From Planctomycetota bacterium (GTDB lineage: Bacteria; Planctomycetota; Planctomycetia; Planctomycetales; Planctomycetaceae): a stretch of 64,000 nucleotides of DNA. The first letter of the stretch is position 1. Each line of letters begins with the position of its first letter. The translations under genes and the position numbers were made by a program. This document shows, one piece after another, positions 46,617-55,821 of this stretch. A model generated the notes under the pieces. The model was given only the letters and a program-made list of their open reading frames with translations. It was not told the DNA's origin and made no database searches. The stretch spans positions 1 through 64,000 of the forward strand of contig JACTNB010000033.1 of assembly GCA_014584345.1 (NCBI GenBank), given 5' to 3'.

Positions 46617-47942
46617 TCAGTTTCCGAAACCCAGCTTTTGCTGCACGGAGTGGCTCAAGGTTTCCCGGACGGCTTCCACCTGGATGCGGTCGAAGACCTG
46701 GGCAAAGAACCCTTCGACAATCAGATGCATGGCCTCCTTGCGGGAAATTCCCCGGCACATGCAATAGAGAATCTGCTCTTCATCCACTTGGCCGGCGGTC
46801 GCACCATGGGTGCAGCGGACATCATCCGCCTTGATTTCCAGGCCAGGTATCGCATCGACGCGGGCCTCGCGACTCAGGATCAGGGAATCGTTTCGCTGAT
46901 ATCCGTCCGTCTGCTGGGCCACCTGGTCCACTTCGATCATTCCTCGCCAGATCATGCGGGCGCGATCCCGAACTACTTCCTTGTACAACAGGTCCGAACG
47001 GGTATCGGGGGCCTTGTGGGCCTGTCGCGTATAAAACGAGAGTTTTTGCCGATCGGAGGCAAAGGCCACGCCGTTCACTTGCGCTTCCGCTCCGCGTCCA
47101 TCCAGCATCACATCCTGATGCACGTGGGAAACCTTGCTGCCGAGTGCCCCCACTGTCCACTGCAGGGACCCATCGCGCTGCACGCGTCCGCATTGATGAG
47201 CCAGATGAAAGACCCGGTCGTTCCAATCCTGTAACTGCACGTAGCGCAGCTTGGCTTCCCTGCCTACCAGGAGTTCCACCGCGCCCAGATGCAGTCCCGC
47301 GTGTTCGGGATGCATCGAACCGGTCTCTTCCAGCAAGGTCGCTTCCGCGCCCTCTTCGAGCACCACCAGCGTATGCGAACACTCCGCCGTTCCCGCGGAT
47401 GCCAGACCGATCAGGCTGTGCAGCGGCTGTTGTATTCTTACGCCGCGGGGCACGTACAAAAAGGTGCCCCCCGTCCAGAAGGCCGCATGCCAGGCGGTGA
47501 ACCGATCCGCATCCGGCTTGACGGCCTGGGTCATCAGATATTCCCGCAGCAAATCGGGATGTTGTTCCGCGGCCTCGTTTAAGCTGCAGAAAATCACCCC
47601 CTTGGCCGATAGATCCGCGGCCAACTCACTCCGCACCAGAAATCCATCGCCATGGGCCACATGCCCCGCGAAGTCGGCCCGTTCCGCCATCAGCGTGGTG
47701 AATCCTTCCGCCGCGTGAGTCTGTACGGGACTCCCCTGCAAGGCGAAGTCGGTCGGTCGAAACACTCTCAAATCGAGGCGGCGATATTCCTCCGGGTCGA
47801 GTTCCTGGCGACACAATTCCTGATACAAGGCAAACGCCTCGCGGCGCTGTTGCACGATCCAGTCGGGATCGTCCCGCAAGGCGAGAAAGTCTTCAAAGCC
47901 CTCCGCCGTGGTCAGGGAAAATCGAGTAGCGGCCGTTTGCAT
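46617..47942 (-). CDS. sufD: Fe-S cluster assembly protein SufD
   Basis: 441 residues from the preferred Met (GGAAAG ribosome site precedes it; the frame opens 21 bases earlier). SufB/SufD family right-handed beta-helix: ECSHTLVVLEEGAEATLLEE, HQDVMLDGRGAEAQVNGVAF, SDLLYKEVVRDRARMIWRGMIEVDQVAQQTDGYQRNDSL, and the conserved tail CTHGATAGQVDEEQILYCMCRGISRKEA. It partners with SufB and SufC as the cluster scaffold. Between sufB and the Rieske-SufT gene. Confidence 0.94.
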   Translation of the reverse strand: MQTAATRFSLTTAEGFEDFLALRDDPDWIVQQRREAFALYQELCRQELDPEEYRRLDLRVFRPTDFALQGSPVQTHAAEGFTTLMAERADFAGHVAHGDGFLVRSELAADLSAKGVIFCSLNEAAEQHPDLLREYLMTQAVKPDADRFTAWHAAFWTGGTFLYVPRGVRIQQPLHSLIGLASAGTAECSHTLVVLEEGAEATLLEETGSMHPEHAGLHLGAVELLVGREAKLRYVQLQDWNDRVFHLAHQCGRVQRDGSLQWTVGALGSKVSHVHQDVMLDGRGAEAQVNGVAFASDRQKLSFYTRQAHKAPDTRSDLLYKEVVRDRARMIWRGMIEVDQVAQQTDGYQRNDSLILSREARVDAIPGLEIKADDVRCTHGATAGQVDEEQILYCMCRGISRKEAMHLIVEGFFAQVFDRIQVEAVRETLSHSVQQKLGFGN

Positions 47943-48020
47943 ATCACTTTCCAATTGAATCAACCAACCATGCTGTTATTTTCGAATCCGGGGAACTGCC
48001 GTATTCCTGGCAGACCGGGA

Positions 48021-49436
48021 TTAACCGACGGAACCTTCCATTTGCAGTTCGATCAAGCGGTTCATTTCCACGGCGTATTCCATGGGCAATTCCTTAACGA
48101 GCGGCTCAATGAACCCGGTGACGATCATGGCGGAAGCTTCCGGTTCCGTCAGCCCTCGGCTCATCAGGTACAGCAGCTGTTCTTCCGCGATTTTGGATAC
48201 GGAGGCTTCGTGTTCGATGGAAACATTGTTTTCATCGATTTCAATGTACGGGTAGGTATCGCTTTGGCTTTCCGGGTCGAGAATCAGGGCGTCGCAGACG
48301 ACGTTGGAACGGCAGTCCTCGGCCCCCTTGTTGACCTTCACCAGCCCACGATAACTGGAGCGTCCCCCGTCCTTCGAAATGCTTTTCGAAATGATGCGGC
48401 TGGAGGTGTGGGGGGCACAATGCACCATTTTGGCCCCGGCATCCTGGTGTTGCCCCTTGCCCGCGAAGGCAATGGAGAGCGTTTCTCCCCGCGCACCGGG
48501 TTCCATCAGGTATATCGCAGGATATTTCATGGTCAGTTTCGAACCGAGATTCCCGTCGACCCATTCCATCAGGGAATCGCCATAAGCCATGGCACGCTTG
48601 GTCACCAGGTTGTAAACGTTGTTGGACCAGTTCTGAATGGTCGTGTAGCGGCAGCGACCACCGCGTTTCACAAGGATTTCCACGACGGCGGAATGCAGGC
48701 TGTCGCTGCTGTAGGTGGGAGCCGTGCAACCTTCCACGTAATGGACCGAGGCGCCTTCGTCAACAATGATCAGCGTTCGCTCAAACTGGCCCATGTTCAT
48801 GGTGTTGATGCGGAAGTAGGCCTGCAGGGGAAATTCCACCTTCACCCCGGGAGGCACATAAATAAACGACCCGCCCGACCAGACCGCCGAATTCAACGCG
48901 GCAAATTTGTTGTCAGCCGAGGGAATTACGGTGCCGAAATATTCCCGGAAAATCTCTGGATGGTCGCGCAGTGCCGAATCGGTATCGGTAAACAATACTC
49001 CCTGCTTGGCCAGATCTTCCTGCAGCGAGCCATACACCACTTCAGATTCATACTGCGCTTTGACGCCGGACAGGTATTTTTTCTCCGCTTCGGGAATACC
49101 GAGCCGATCGTAGGTGCGGCGAATGTCCTCGGGGACATCGTCCCAGGTCTTTCCCTGATGATCGGCTGCCTTGACGTAATAATAAATGTCCTGGAAATCG
49201 AGATCGGACATATCGCCACCCCAGTAGGGCATCGGCTTCTGGAAAAAAATCTCCAGGGCGTGCAGGCGAAATTCCAGCATCCACTCCGGTTCCCCCTTGA
49301 GACGGGAAATCTGAGTCACGATATCCGCATCCAGCCCCTTGCGGCTGGTGAAGCTGTACTTGTCGGTGGGATCGTGGAATCCATAACGATAGGCACCAAT
49401 ATCTACCTGGCTTTTTTCGACTACATCCGTAGACAT
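48021..49436 (-). CDS. sufB: Fe-S cluster assembly protein SufB
   Basis: 471 residues, full family length. GAGGAG lies 9 bases before the ATG. Recognised by GSFIYVPPGVKVEFPLQAYFR, IIVDEGASVHYVEGCTAP, GARGETLSIAFAGKGQHQDAGAKMVH, and the tail EHEASVSKIAEEQLLYLMSRGLTEPEASAMIV. SufB with SufC and SufD is the scaffold that builds [2Fe-2S]/[4Fe-4S] clusters under iron or oxidative stress. It sits between sufC and sufD on the same strand. Confidence 0.96.
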   Translation of the reverse strand: MSTDVVEKSQVDIGAYRYGFHDPTDKYSFTSRKGLDADIVTQISRLKGEPEWMLEFRLHALEIFFQKPMPYWGGDMSDLDFQDIYYYVKAADHQGKTWDDVPEDIRRTYDRLGIPEAEKKYLSGVKAQYESEVVYGSLQEDLAKQGVLFTDTDSALRDHPEIFREYFGTVIPSADNKFAALNSAVWSGGSFIYVPPGVKVEFPLQAYFRINTMNMGQFERTLIIVDEGASVHYVEGCTAPTYSSDSLHSAVVEILVKRGGRCRYTTIQNWSNNVYNLVTKRAMAYGDSLMEWVDGNLGSKLTMKYPAIYLMEPGARGETLSIAFAGKGQHQDAGAKMVHCAPHTSSRIISKSISKDGGRSSYRGLVKVNKGAEDCRSNVVCDALILDPESQSDTYPYIEIDENNVSIEHEASVSKIAEEQLLYLMSRGLTEPEASAMIVTGFIEPLVKELPMEYAVEMNRLIELQMEGSVG

Positions 49437-49528
49437 GGACTTAATCTCCTCACGGGCGATAAATTCCGCGGCGGCGCGGCTCGGTTTTCATACAAGTGCA
49501 AAATTGAAATTCAGGTCGCTCTCACGGC

Positions 49529-50344
49529 TCAACTGGCCGAGGCAGCGTTTTCCGTCTGTTGTTCACGGGCGGCTTCCTCGGGATGGCGTTTGCGGACTTC
49601 CGCGTATCCATTCGCATGGAGTTCGTGAGCCAGCGACGCATCTCCGGTTTCCACGATTTTTCCGGCCAACATCACATGCGTATGCTGGGGGATGTTATAT
49701 TCCAGCAGGCGCTCGTGGTGGGTAATGATCAACACGGCCATTTCCGGACCTGCCAGCTTGGACAATCCTTCACTGACCACGCGAACCGCATCGCTATCCA
49801 GACCGCTGTCGGTTTCGTCCAGAATGGCGAAACGCGGTTTCAGCATGGCCATCTGCAGGATTTCCATCCGCTTCTTTTCCCCACCGGAAAACCCTTCGTT
49901 GAGATATCGGCGGGCAAATTCCTCGTCCATGTTGAGCTGCCCCATGATCTGGCGCAGTTCCGTCCGGAATTCTCGCATGGAAATCAGGTTTTCCCCTTCC
50001 TTGCGCTCGGGGTTCCGCACGTTGGAAACGGCATGCCTTAGAAAATCGGCCACCTTCACTCCGGGTATGGTCACGGGATACTGGAAGGCCAGAAACAGGC
50101 CGAGCCGGGCCCGCTCGCAAGGATCCATCTCGTTTAGGCCGACCCCATCGATTTCGATCGTCCCCTCCGTGATCTCGTATTTGGGATGGCCGATCAGCGT
50201 GTAGGCCAAGGTGCTCTTGCCCGAACCATTCGGACCCATCAACGCGTGAATTTCGCCCTGGCGAATATTCAGCGTAACGCCATTCAAAATTGGCGTCTCC
50301 CCGACACGGACATGCAGATTCTCAATTTTCAGAACTGAATTCAT
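49529..50344 (-). CDS. sufC: Fe-S assembly ATPase SufC
   Basis: 271 residues from MNSVLKIENLHVRVG; the frame opens at 50398 but the family starts here. ABC-type ATPase: Walker A GPNGSGKSTLAY, signature FSGGEKKRMEILQM, Walker B FAILDETDSGLDSD with the SufC-type ...ETDSGLD. Its ATP hydrolysis drives SufB-SufD rearrangement. 92 bases before sufB and 82 bases after sufR on the same strand, so this is one operon. Confidence 0.95.
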   Translation of the reverse strand: MNSVLKIENLHVRVGETPILNGVTLNIRQGEIHALMGPNGSGKSTLAYTLIGHPKYEITEGTIEIDGVGLNEMDPCERARLGLFLAFQYPVTIPGVKVADFLRHAVSNVRNPERKEGENLISMREFRTELRQIMGQLNMDEEFARRYLNEGFSGGEKKRMEILQMAMLKPRFAILDETDSGLDSDAVRVVSEGLSKLAGPEMAVLIITHHERLLEYNIPQHTHVMLAGKIVETGDASLAHELHANGYAEVRKRHPEEAAREQQTENAASAS

Positions 50345-50426
50345 CGTTCCCGTTTTGCCTTCAAACTGAAAAAACATTGAAAATGCGACGGCTGTCATGC
50401 TGCCGCGACATCTGGTCTCTCACTCA

Positions 50427-51056
50427 CTATTTCTTCAAGGAGACTTCCTCGAAACGGCAACAGCCGTGACCCTCCACGCAACGTTGTGTCAATTGCAGGG
50501 GCACTCCCACGATACGGCCAAAAACCTCCTGCTCCATATCGCAGATGGAGCGATCCTGCACCGCCAGATCGTGATAGGGACAACTGCGTTCCATCAGGGC
50601 CAGATGGTCGGACCGGGCATCCACTTCGACATGAAATCCATGCTCCGACAGGGCCAGTTGCAATTGCGTCAATCGTTCGGCTGGGGTGACGGCGTCGATT
50701 TTCTGACCATACCGATCAATCAGCGAGGTCACCACCTGTTTGACGATCTCATCCCGCAACTTCTGATCCTGCAATTGCCCCAACTGGTTCCAGAGGATGG
50801 TGGCCAGTTCCGTATAATTGTTTCCGAGCAGCTTTTTCCCTTCGACCGTCAGATCGTATTCGTGGTGGGGCCGCCCCCGCTGTGTCTTTACCGTTTCGCG
50901 CGAAACCAACCCCGCCGCCTGCAGCCGATTGAGCCTCTGACGAACAGCAGTAGTTGTAACCCCCTGCGCCTCACAGATATGTGTAATCGTACTCGAACCC
51001 AACTCATGCAACTGCTTGAGGAATTCGCGATCGGATTGGGATATGGGGTCTGTCAT
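50427..51056 (-). CDS. sufR: SufR-like Fe-S-dependent transcriptional repressor
   Basis: 209 residues. N-terminal winged helix (TITHICEAQGVTTTAVRQRLNRLQAAGLV, about 23-52), wing with RGRPHHEYDLT, then a C-terminal region with a Cys pattern C159-x12-C172 and C193-x5-C199-C200, which fits the Fe-S cluster site of SufR-type DeoR/ArsR-like regulators. It would repress the suf operon when cluster supply is enough. First gene of the suf run; its upstream region holds a 10+10 inverted repeat. Confidence 0.88.
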   Translation of the reverse strand: MTDPISQSDREFLKQLHELGSSTITHICEAQGVTTTAVRQRLNRLQAAGLVSRETVKTQRGRPHHEYDLTVEGKKLLGNNYTELATILWNQLGQLQDQKLRDEIVKQVVTSLIDRYGQKIDAVTPAERLTQLQLALSEHGFHVEVDARSDHLALMERSCPYHDLAVQDRSICDMEQEVFGRIVGVPLQLTQRCVEGHGCCRFEEVSLKK

Positions 51057-51142
51057 TCGTGCAGCGAAATCTGGAAAATTATGCCGATTCTCCCTCGCGG
51101 AAGGTCGCGGAATTGGGCCTTATCGGCAAGAATCATGTGGTT

Positions 51143-51170
51143 ATCCTAGCAGATTCCACATTTTAGACAA
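51143..51170 (-). promoter_or_regulatory. candidate promoter of the sufR-suf operon
   Basis: On the minus strand TTGTCT (51165-51170), a 16-base spacer, and TAGGAT (51143-51148). The -35 box lies within the right arm of the inverted repeat, so repressor binding would block it. Box agreement is moderate, so confidence is limited. Confidence 0.5.
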
Positions 51171-51186
51171 CCGTAATTGTCTAAAA
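51161..51186. promoter_or_regulatory. SufR operator candidate (10-bp inverted repeat)
   Basis: TTTTAGACAA, six bases, TTGTCTAAAA: a perfect inverted repeat of 10-bp arms, 105 bases upstream of sufR and 110 bases before the NSS gene. SufR sites in cyanobacteria are CAAC-N6-GTTG-type palindromes; the inner CAA/TTG here is similar in style though not identical. Confidence 0.75.
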
Positions 51187-51295
51187 ACAGGCGGAAAAAG
51201 AACCGGGTGCAATGGTTTCTCCGTAAGTATTGATCTGATAGAGTGGTACGTCGAATGTTCACGCGTTGTCCGGGCAGCATCGGAAGGAGATGGGC

Positions 51296-52897
51296 ATGAA
51301 TCAGAGAGAGAACTGGGGGACTCGCATTGGTGTGATCCTGGCTGTTGCCGGCTCGGCCGTCGGACTGGGTAATTTTCTGAGATTTCCCGGTCAGGCCGCT
51401 CAAAATGGGGGAGGAGCCTTCATGATCCCCTATTTTATTTCCCTGCTGATTCTGGGCATTCCCCTCTGCTGGGCGGAATGGACCATGGGACGATATGGTG
51501 GGACACGGGGATTCCATTCTGCGCCTGGCATTTTTGCAGTCATTTGCCGCAATATGGGGGCCCGCTACTTTGGGGCTCTGGCCTTGCTGATTCCCCTGGT
51601 GATTTACATGTATTACGTGGTCATCGAAGCCTGGTGCCTGGGCTATGCCATCAGTTATCTGGATGGCAGCCTGATACCAGGCAAAGAGCCTATCGATTAC
51701 GGCAAGCATTTGGGGAATTATGTCGGGGCGGGGGCCGATGGGAGCCTGCTCACTCCCCAGCACTATGATTTTCTGGGAATCCTGACCTTCACGTTCATCC
51801 TGAATTTCTTTTTGATCTATCGGGGAGTGACCAAGGGGATTGAATCGTTTTGCCGCTATGCCATGCCCTGCATGGCCCTGTTGGCGTTAATCGTGTTGTT
51901 GCGGGTCATGACGCTCGGGACGCCGGATCCAGCCAAGCCCGATCAGAACCTGCTGAACGGGTTGGGATTCATGTGGAATCCGGATTTTTCAGCCCTGACT
52001 AACTCGCGGACCTGGCTGGCAGCGGCAGGGCAAGTCTTTTTCAGCCTGTCGGTGGGCTTTGGCGTGATTATCAACTATGCCAGTTATTTGCGCCGCACGG
52101 ACGATGTGGCGTTGAGCGGCTTGACCGCCAGCAGCATGAACGAGTTTTTTGAAGTTTGCCTGGGGGGGTTGATCACCATCCCCGCGGCCTTCATCTTCCT
52201 GGGAATGGGCTTGCAACCGATCGTGGATGCGAACAGTTCCTTTGCCTTGGGATTCGTGGCCTTGCCGAATGTCTTCGCGGGCATGCCATATGGACAACTG
52301 TTCGGATTCTGCTGGTTTAGCATGCTGTTCATCGCGGCCATCACCAGCAGCTTGTCAATGTTGCAACCGGTGATTGCCTTTCTCGAGGAAGGACTGGGAC
52401 TGAAACGACATGCCGCAGCTGCCATTCTGGGGCTGGTAACGGCACTGGGGTCTGGGTTTGTGGTCTATTTCTCCGAGAACACACGGGCTCTTGACACACT
52501 CGACTTTTGGGTTGGCAGCCTGGGATTGTACGTGCTCGCGATGATTCAGGCACTGGTGTATGGCTGGATATTCGGCGTGAAACGAGGTCATGCCGAATTG
52601 CACCTCGGCTCGCACATCCGCGTTCCCTTCTTCGTGCAACTCATGTTGAAATATGTCACGCCGACATTCCTCGTGGTGGTTTTCGTGGCCTTCTGCTACG
52701 AGAAACTGCCAGCGGAAATCGCCAACATACGCGGAAACCCGGTGGTGCTGGCCTCGGTGCTGCTCATCGCGCTGGTCCTGGGCTTCCTGTTGTTGATGGT
52801 TCACATCGCCGGGCTCCGCTGGATTAATAATGGACACTTCGCCGTGCTGCTGGAAGAATCCGATGAGCCCTCCGGGCAGTTCGAAAGGGGGGAATGA
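51296..52897 (+). CDS. NSS-family sodium-dependent transporter
   Basis: 533 residues from the Met preceded by GGAAGGAG at the right spacing. Sodium symporter of the SNF/NSS family with 12 membrane helices: signature WGTRIGVILAVAGSAVGLGN at TM1 (8-27), then FLRFPGQAAQNGGGAFMIPY. Probably imports amino acids or related solutes with Na+. Its stop overlaps the start of the small accessory gene, and its promoter region is shared with the divergent sufR. Confidence 0.92.
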   Translation: MNQRENWGTRIGVILAVAGSAVGLGNFLRFPGQAAQNGGGAFMIPYFISLLILGIPLCWAEWTMGRYGGTRGFHSAPGIFAVICRNMGARYFGALALLIPLVIYMYYVVIEAWCLGYAISYLDGSLIPGKEPIDYGKHLGNYVGAGADGSLLTPQHYDFLGILTFTFILNFFLIYRGVTKGIESFCRYAMPCMALLALIVLLRVMTLGTPDPAKPDQNLLNGLGFMWNPDFSALTNSRTWLAAAGQVFFSLSVGFGVIINYASYLRRTDDVALSGLTASSMNEFFEVCLGGLITIPAAFIFLGMGLQPIVDANSSFALGFVALPNVFAGMPYGQLFGFCWFSMLFIAAITSSLSMLQPVIAFLEEGLGLKRHAAAAILGLVTALGSGFVVYFSENTRALDTLDFWVGSLGLYVLAMIQALVYGWIFGVKRGHAELHLGSHIRVPFFVQLMLKYVTPTFLVVVFVAFCYEKLPAEIANIRGNPVVLASVLLIALVLGFLLLMVHIAGLRWINNGHFAVLLEESDEPSGQFERGE

Positions 52898-53058
52898 TGA
52901 ACGCATTAGGCTGGATCATGATGATAATTTCCGTCGGCATCGTCCTGGCTCTCTCGGGTTACTGCCTGAAAACGGTGCTGGCCTTGCCTCCCGTGGAAAT
53001 GGAAGACATCAAGGGGCCTCTCGAAATCGATACCCTGGACACCTCGGACGCTGATTGA
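52894..53058 (+). CDS. MetS-like small subunit of the NSS transporter
   Basis: A short frame of 54 codons (Met at 52894, or 53 from the next Met) that overlaps the transporter stop by ATGA, so it is translationally coupled. The product has one transmembrane helix (about 5-27, WIMMIISVGIVLALSGYCL) and a short acidic tail ending SDAD. This fits the small partner proteins (MetS / NSS small accessory) needed by some NSS transporters, such as MetP-MetS. Its position and shape are strong evidence although the sequence is short. Confidence 0.8.
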   Translation: MMNALGWIMMIISVGIVLALSGYCLKTVLALPPVEMEDIKGPLEIDTLDTSDAD

Positions 53059-53107
53059 AGGCAGTCGCGATTCCCTCGGTGATTGCTGCGCGACCGCACA
53101 GGGAACG

Positions 53108-53124
53108 GCGGGGTTGAACCCCGC
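53108..53124 (+). terminator. hairpin after the transporter pair
   Basis: GCGGGGT with ACCCCGC form a 7-bp stem with a three-base loop, 50 bases past the small-subunit stop. There is no clean T-tract after it, so it may be a rho-aided or repeat-type terminator, shared in both directions with the convergent CCA gene. Confidence 0.45.
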
Positions 53125-53174
53125 AGCATATTATTCCACGCAGCATTCCTGTTTGACCGGACGGGAAATCCAGC

Positions 53175-54485
53175 TCAGGTTTGTTCGTTCCTGTGTTTAT
53201 TTATCCACTCGATCGCCTGCTGGCGCTGTGAAATCTGCTCGTCGAGTTGAGCATGCCGAACCTGTTCGAGTAATTGGGAAAACTCGTGGCCGGGCTTCAG
53301 GCCGAGTGCGATCAAGTCCGCGCCATTGAGGAGGGGCGGGGGATCCAGCGTTTCCGCAGGCGTTCGGCTCAGGTATTCCTGGCAATAGGCGAAATGTTCC
53401 CGGGCTTCCGCACCCTGGCCGAGCGTCAACAGGCGGGCCATTTCCAGCAGCATGTCGCGATGTTCATGCGCTAGCAGTCCCTTGAGTTGATGCAATGGAA
53501 GTTGCCTGCCGCGGAGCAGCAGGGGAACCTTGTCGACTAGCCAGCGGATGGTCTCGATCTCCCGGTTTGATAATCGCAGTCGTTTTCCAAGCTGAACAAC
53601 AGGCGAGGCGCGAAGCTGTTGTTTTTTACTGGCTGCGGGGATTCCGGAAATGTCTGCTTCCGTCGGGAGTTGTCGAAACAGAATTGCCAGCGAGAGCACG
53701 CAGGAGCCATCATGTTCGCTGGCCAGCATGCGGAGGCTCTGTTCGGCATAGTCGGGATCACTCCAGGGTTCTTCCAGATCGGGAAGTACGAGCGGCAATA
53801 ATCCCGCTTCATCGAGCATGCGGATTCCCTTCGCGCGGGATGCATGCGCGAGCATTTTTCGCAGTTCCTCGGTGATCCGCTCCTGGCTGACGACTCGGAT
53901 CTCGCTGGCGAGTTTGCGAATCGCCTCGGCAGTGCGCTGATCGAGATTGAAATCGAATTTTGCGGCGAAACGGATCGCGCGCAGCATGCGCAACTTGTCT
54001 TCCTCGATCCGTTCCTCGGGGTCTCCAATGGCGCGCAGGATGCGATATTCCAGATCGATACGGCCTCCCACGTAATCGATCAATTGTTCCCGCAGGGGAT
54101 CGTAAAACATGCCATTGATGGTAAAGTCCCGCCGCCGGGCATCCTCCCGAGCCGTGGAAAAGGTGACGGTATCGGGACGTCGTCCATCGGAATAACTGCT
54201 GTCCGTACGAAAGGTTGCCACCTCCACCTGCCCGGCTGTTCGGTCGGGCCCCAGGACCACAATCACGCCGAAGCTTTCACCAATCGCCAGTGTGCGCCGT
54301 TTGCCGAAGACAGCACGCACCTCCTCGGGGCGGGCACTGGTGGCCACGTCGAAATCGGAAGGCTCGTTCCCCATGAGGAAATCGCGGACACACCCCCCCG
54401 CCCAGAGTGCTTCGTAACCGGCATCCACCAGGCGTTGCACCACCTCAACGGCAAACTCACGAGAAGCGGGCAGGCTCATTTCCAC
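53175..54485 (-). CDS. CCA tRNA nucleotidyltransferase / poly(A) polymerase family
   Basis: 436 residues (MEMSLPASREF; the second Met at 54479 is nearly as good). Class II nucleotidyltransferase: ALWAGGCVRDFLMGNEPSDFDVATSARPEEV (about 24-54) carries the GG motif and the catalytic DxD. Neck region with TINGMFYDPL and RILRAIGDPEERIEEDKLRMLRAIRFAAKFDF. C-terminal segment is HD-less. It should add CCA to tRNA 3' ends; the local tRNA-Leu lacks encoded CCA. Whether it is a full CCA enzyme or only A-adding is not certain from sequence. Confidence 0.9.
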   Translation of the reverse strand: MEMSLPASREFAVEVVQRLVDAGYEALWAGGCVRDFLMGNEPSDFDVATSARPEEVRAVFGKRRTLAIGESFGVIVVLGPDRTAGQVEVATFRTDSSYSDGRRPDTVTFSTAREDARRRDFTINGMFYDPLREQLIDYVGGRIDLEYRILRAIGDPEERIEEDKLRMLRAIRFAAKFDFNLDQRTAEAIRKLASEIRVVSQERITEELRKMLAHASRAKGIRMLDEAGLLPLVLPDLEEPWSDPDYAEQSLRMLASEHDGSCVLSLAILFRQLPTEADISGIPAASKKQQLRASPVVQLGKRLRLSNREIETIRWLVDKVPLLLRGRQLPLHQLKGLLAHEHRDMLLEMARLLTLGQGAEAREHFAYCQEYLSRTPAETLDPPPLLNGADLIALGLKPGHEFSQLLEQVRHAQLDEQISQRQQAIEWINKHRNEQT

Positions 54486-54722
54486 ACTCCGGTTCTCATG
54501 GCGATGGCGGGGTCAGTATCGACGGCAACCGGCCGGGTTGGCAGCAATCCGGCCATGTCGTTAGAACTATTCAAGAATCGTTCCCGAAGTACCAGGAAAG
54601 GCAATGCCTCGAACCACATTTGAAATAGAATCCGGCGGCAGAGAGTTTTGAATAGTTTCGGCAGGGAACGCGGAACCCGCGACGACCGGTAGGATTTTCG
54701 CAGGCAGCATAAGGAAACCAGC

Positions 54723-55808
54723 ATGATATTTTCGCGTCTTCGAGATGTCGTGGAGCAGGGCCAGGCCAAGCATCTGCATCTGGGAATTCAAGTGAGTGTA
54801 GCAAGTTCACAGTGGGAATTCGACCTGGCCTTCGGCGAACGGAAACCGGGGGAACCTTTAACCCCGAGCCATGGCATGTTCTGGCTTTCGGCGGCCAAGC
54901 CGATTACGGCCATTTGTATTCTGCAACTTCAGGAGCAAAAGAAATTGTCGATCGATGCTCCCCTGGAGACTGTCCTGCCCGAATGGGAACACGGTGAAGT
55001 CGCGGGGGCACGCGTGACCTTGCGTCATCTGCTGACACACACGTCCCCCCTGCATGAGATTGACACGGGCTGGCCAGAAACGAATCGCGAGGAAATCCTG
55101 CGTCGCCTCTGCCAGGCCCCCCTGAAGGCGGATTGGCGTCCTGGTGAGCGAGCCGCCTATCTCCCCTCGGCAAGCTGGTTCTTGCTGGGAGAGATTGTGG
55201 CACGCGCCAGCGGAATGACATTCAGCGAATATGTGCAACGTACAATTCTGGAACCACTGGGAATGCTTCAGACACGTTGCCAGGCCAGTCCCACCCGCGT
55301 GGATGTCGAGGAACCCGTGTTATACGATCGCGTGAGGGGAGAATTGCATCCCAGCGAGTACTTGTCTCGCCTGAAGGCGACGATCCCTTCCCCCGGTTCC
55401 AGTTTTCGCGGCCCCGCGCGGGAACTGCGCCTGATCTATGATGGCCTGCTGCGAGACCTGCGAGAGAACACGGGACTGCTCCTTAAACAGGCCACCGTGC
55501 GAGAGATGACTCATCGGCAACGCGCAGGCCTGTTCGACGAAACCCTACAGCACAAGGTGGATTATGGCCTGGGATTAATTATCGACTCCAAGGAATACGG
55601 CAGCCAGACAGTCCCCTACGGCTTTGGAGAAGCCAGTTCGCGCGAAACGTTCGGACACGGTGGGAGTCAATGTGCGATTGGCTTTGCCGACCCCGCCTCG
55701 AATCGGAGCATGGTGATCGTTGCGAACGGTCGCCCGGGAGAGGGGCAGCATCAGCGGCGTTTTCGAGAGATGTTGTCCGCGTTGGAAGCCGACTTGAACT
55801 CGTTGTAA
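54723..55808 (+). CDS. serine beta-lactamase/DD-peptidase-fold hydrolase
   Basis: 361 residues, no signal peptide. Beta-lactamase-fold serine hydrolase: SAAK (SxxK motif) in WLSAAKPITAIC (about 58-69), second motif YLPSAS (Y-x-S style), and HGGSQ near the third motif. These proteins are often esterases or peptidases with no antibiotic role. Being cytoplasmic-looking, it is not a classic beta-lactamase. Convergent with the large kinase gene (13 bases apart). Confidence 0.85.
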   Translation: MIFSRLRDVVEQGQAKHLHLGIQVSVASSQWEFDLAFGERKPGEPLTPSHGMFWLSAAKPITAICILQLQEQKKLSIDAPLETVLPEWEHGEVAGARVTLRHLLTHTSPLHEIDTGWPETNREEILRRLCQAPLKADWRPGERAAYLPSASWFLLGEIVARASGMTFSEYVQRTILEPLGMLQTRCQASPTRVDVEEPVLYDRVRGELHPSEYLSRLKATIPSPGSSFRGPARELRLIYDGLLRDLRENTGLLLKQATVREMTHRQRAGLFDETLQHKVDYGLGLIIDSKEYGSQTVPYGFGEASSRETFGHGGSQCAIGFADPASNRSMVIVANGRPGEGQHQRRFREMLSALEADLNSL

Positions 55809-55821
55809 TCCCGCGGGCCGA

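Noticed and set aside
47652..49628. 658-codon plus-strand frame opposite sufB and sufD
   Set aside because: sufB and sufD match their families over full length; the opposite frame has no recognisable domain.
54723..55808. Antibiotic-resistance beta-lactamase
   Set aside because: No signal peptide and the second motif is not of class C type; the family includes many esterases.
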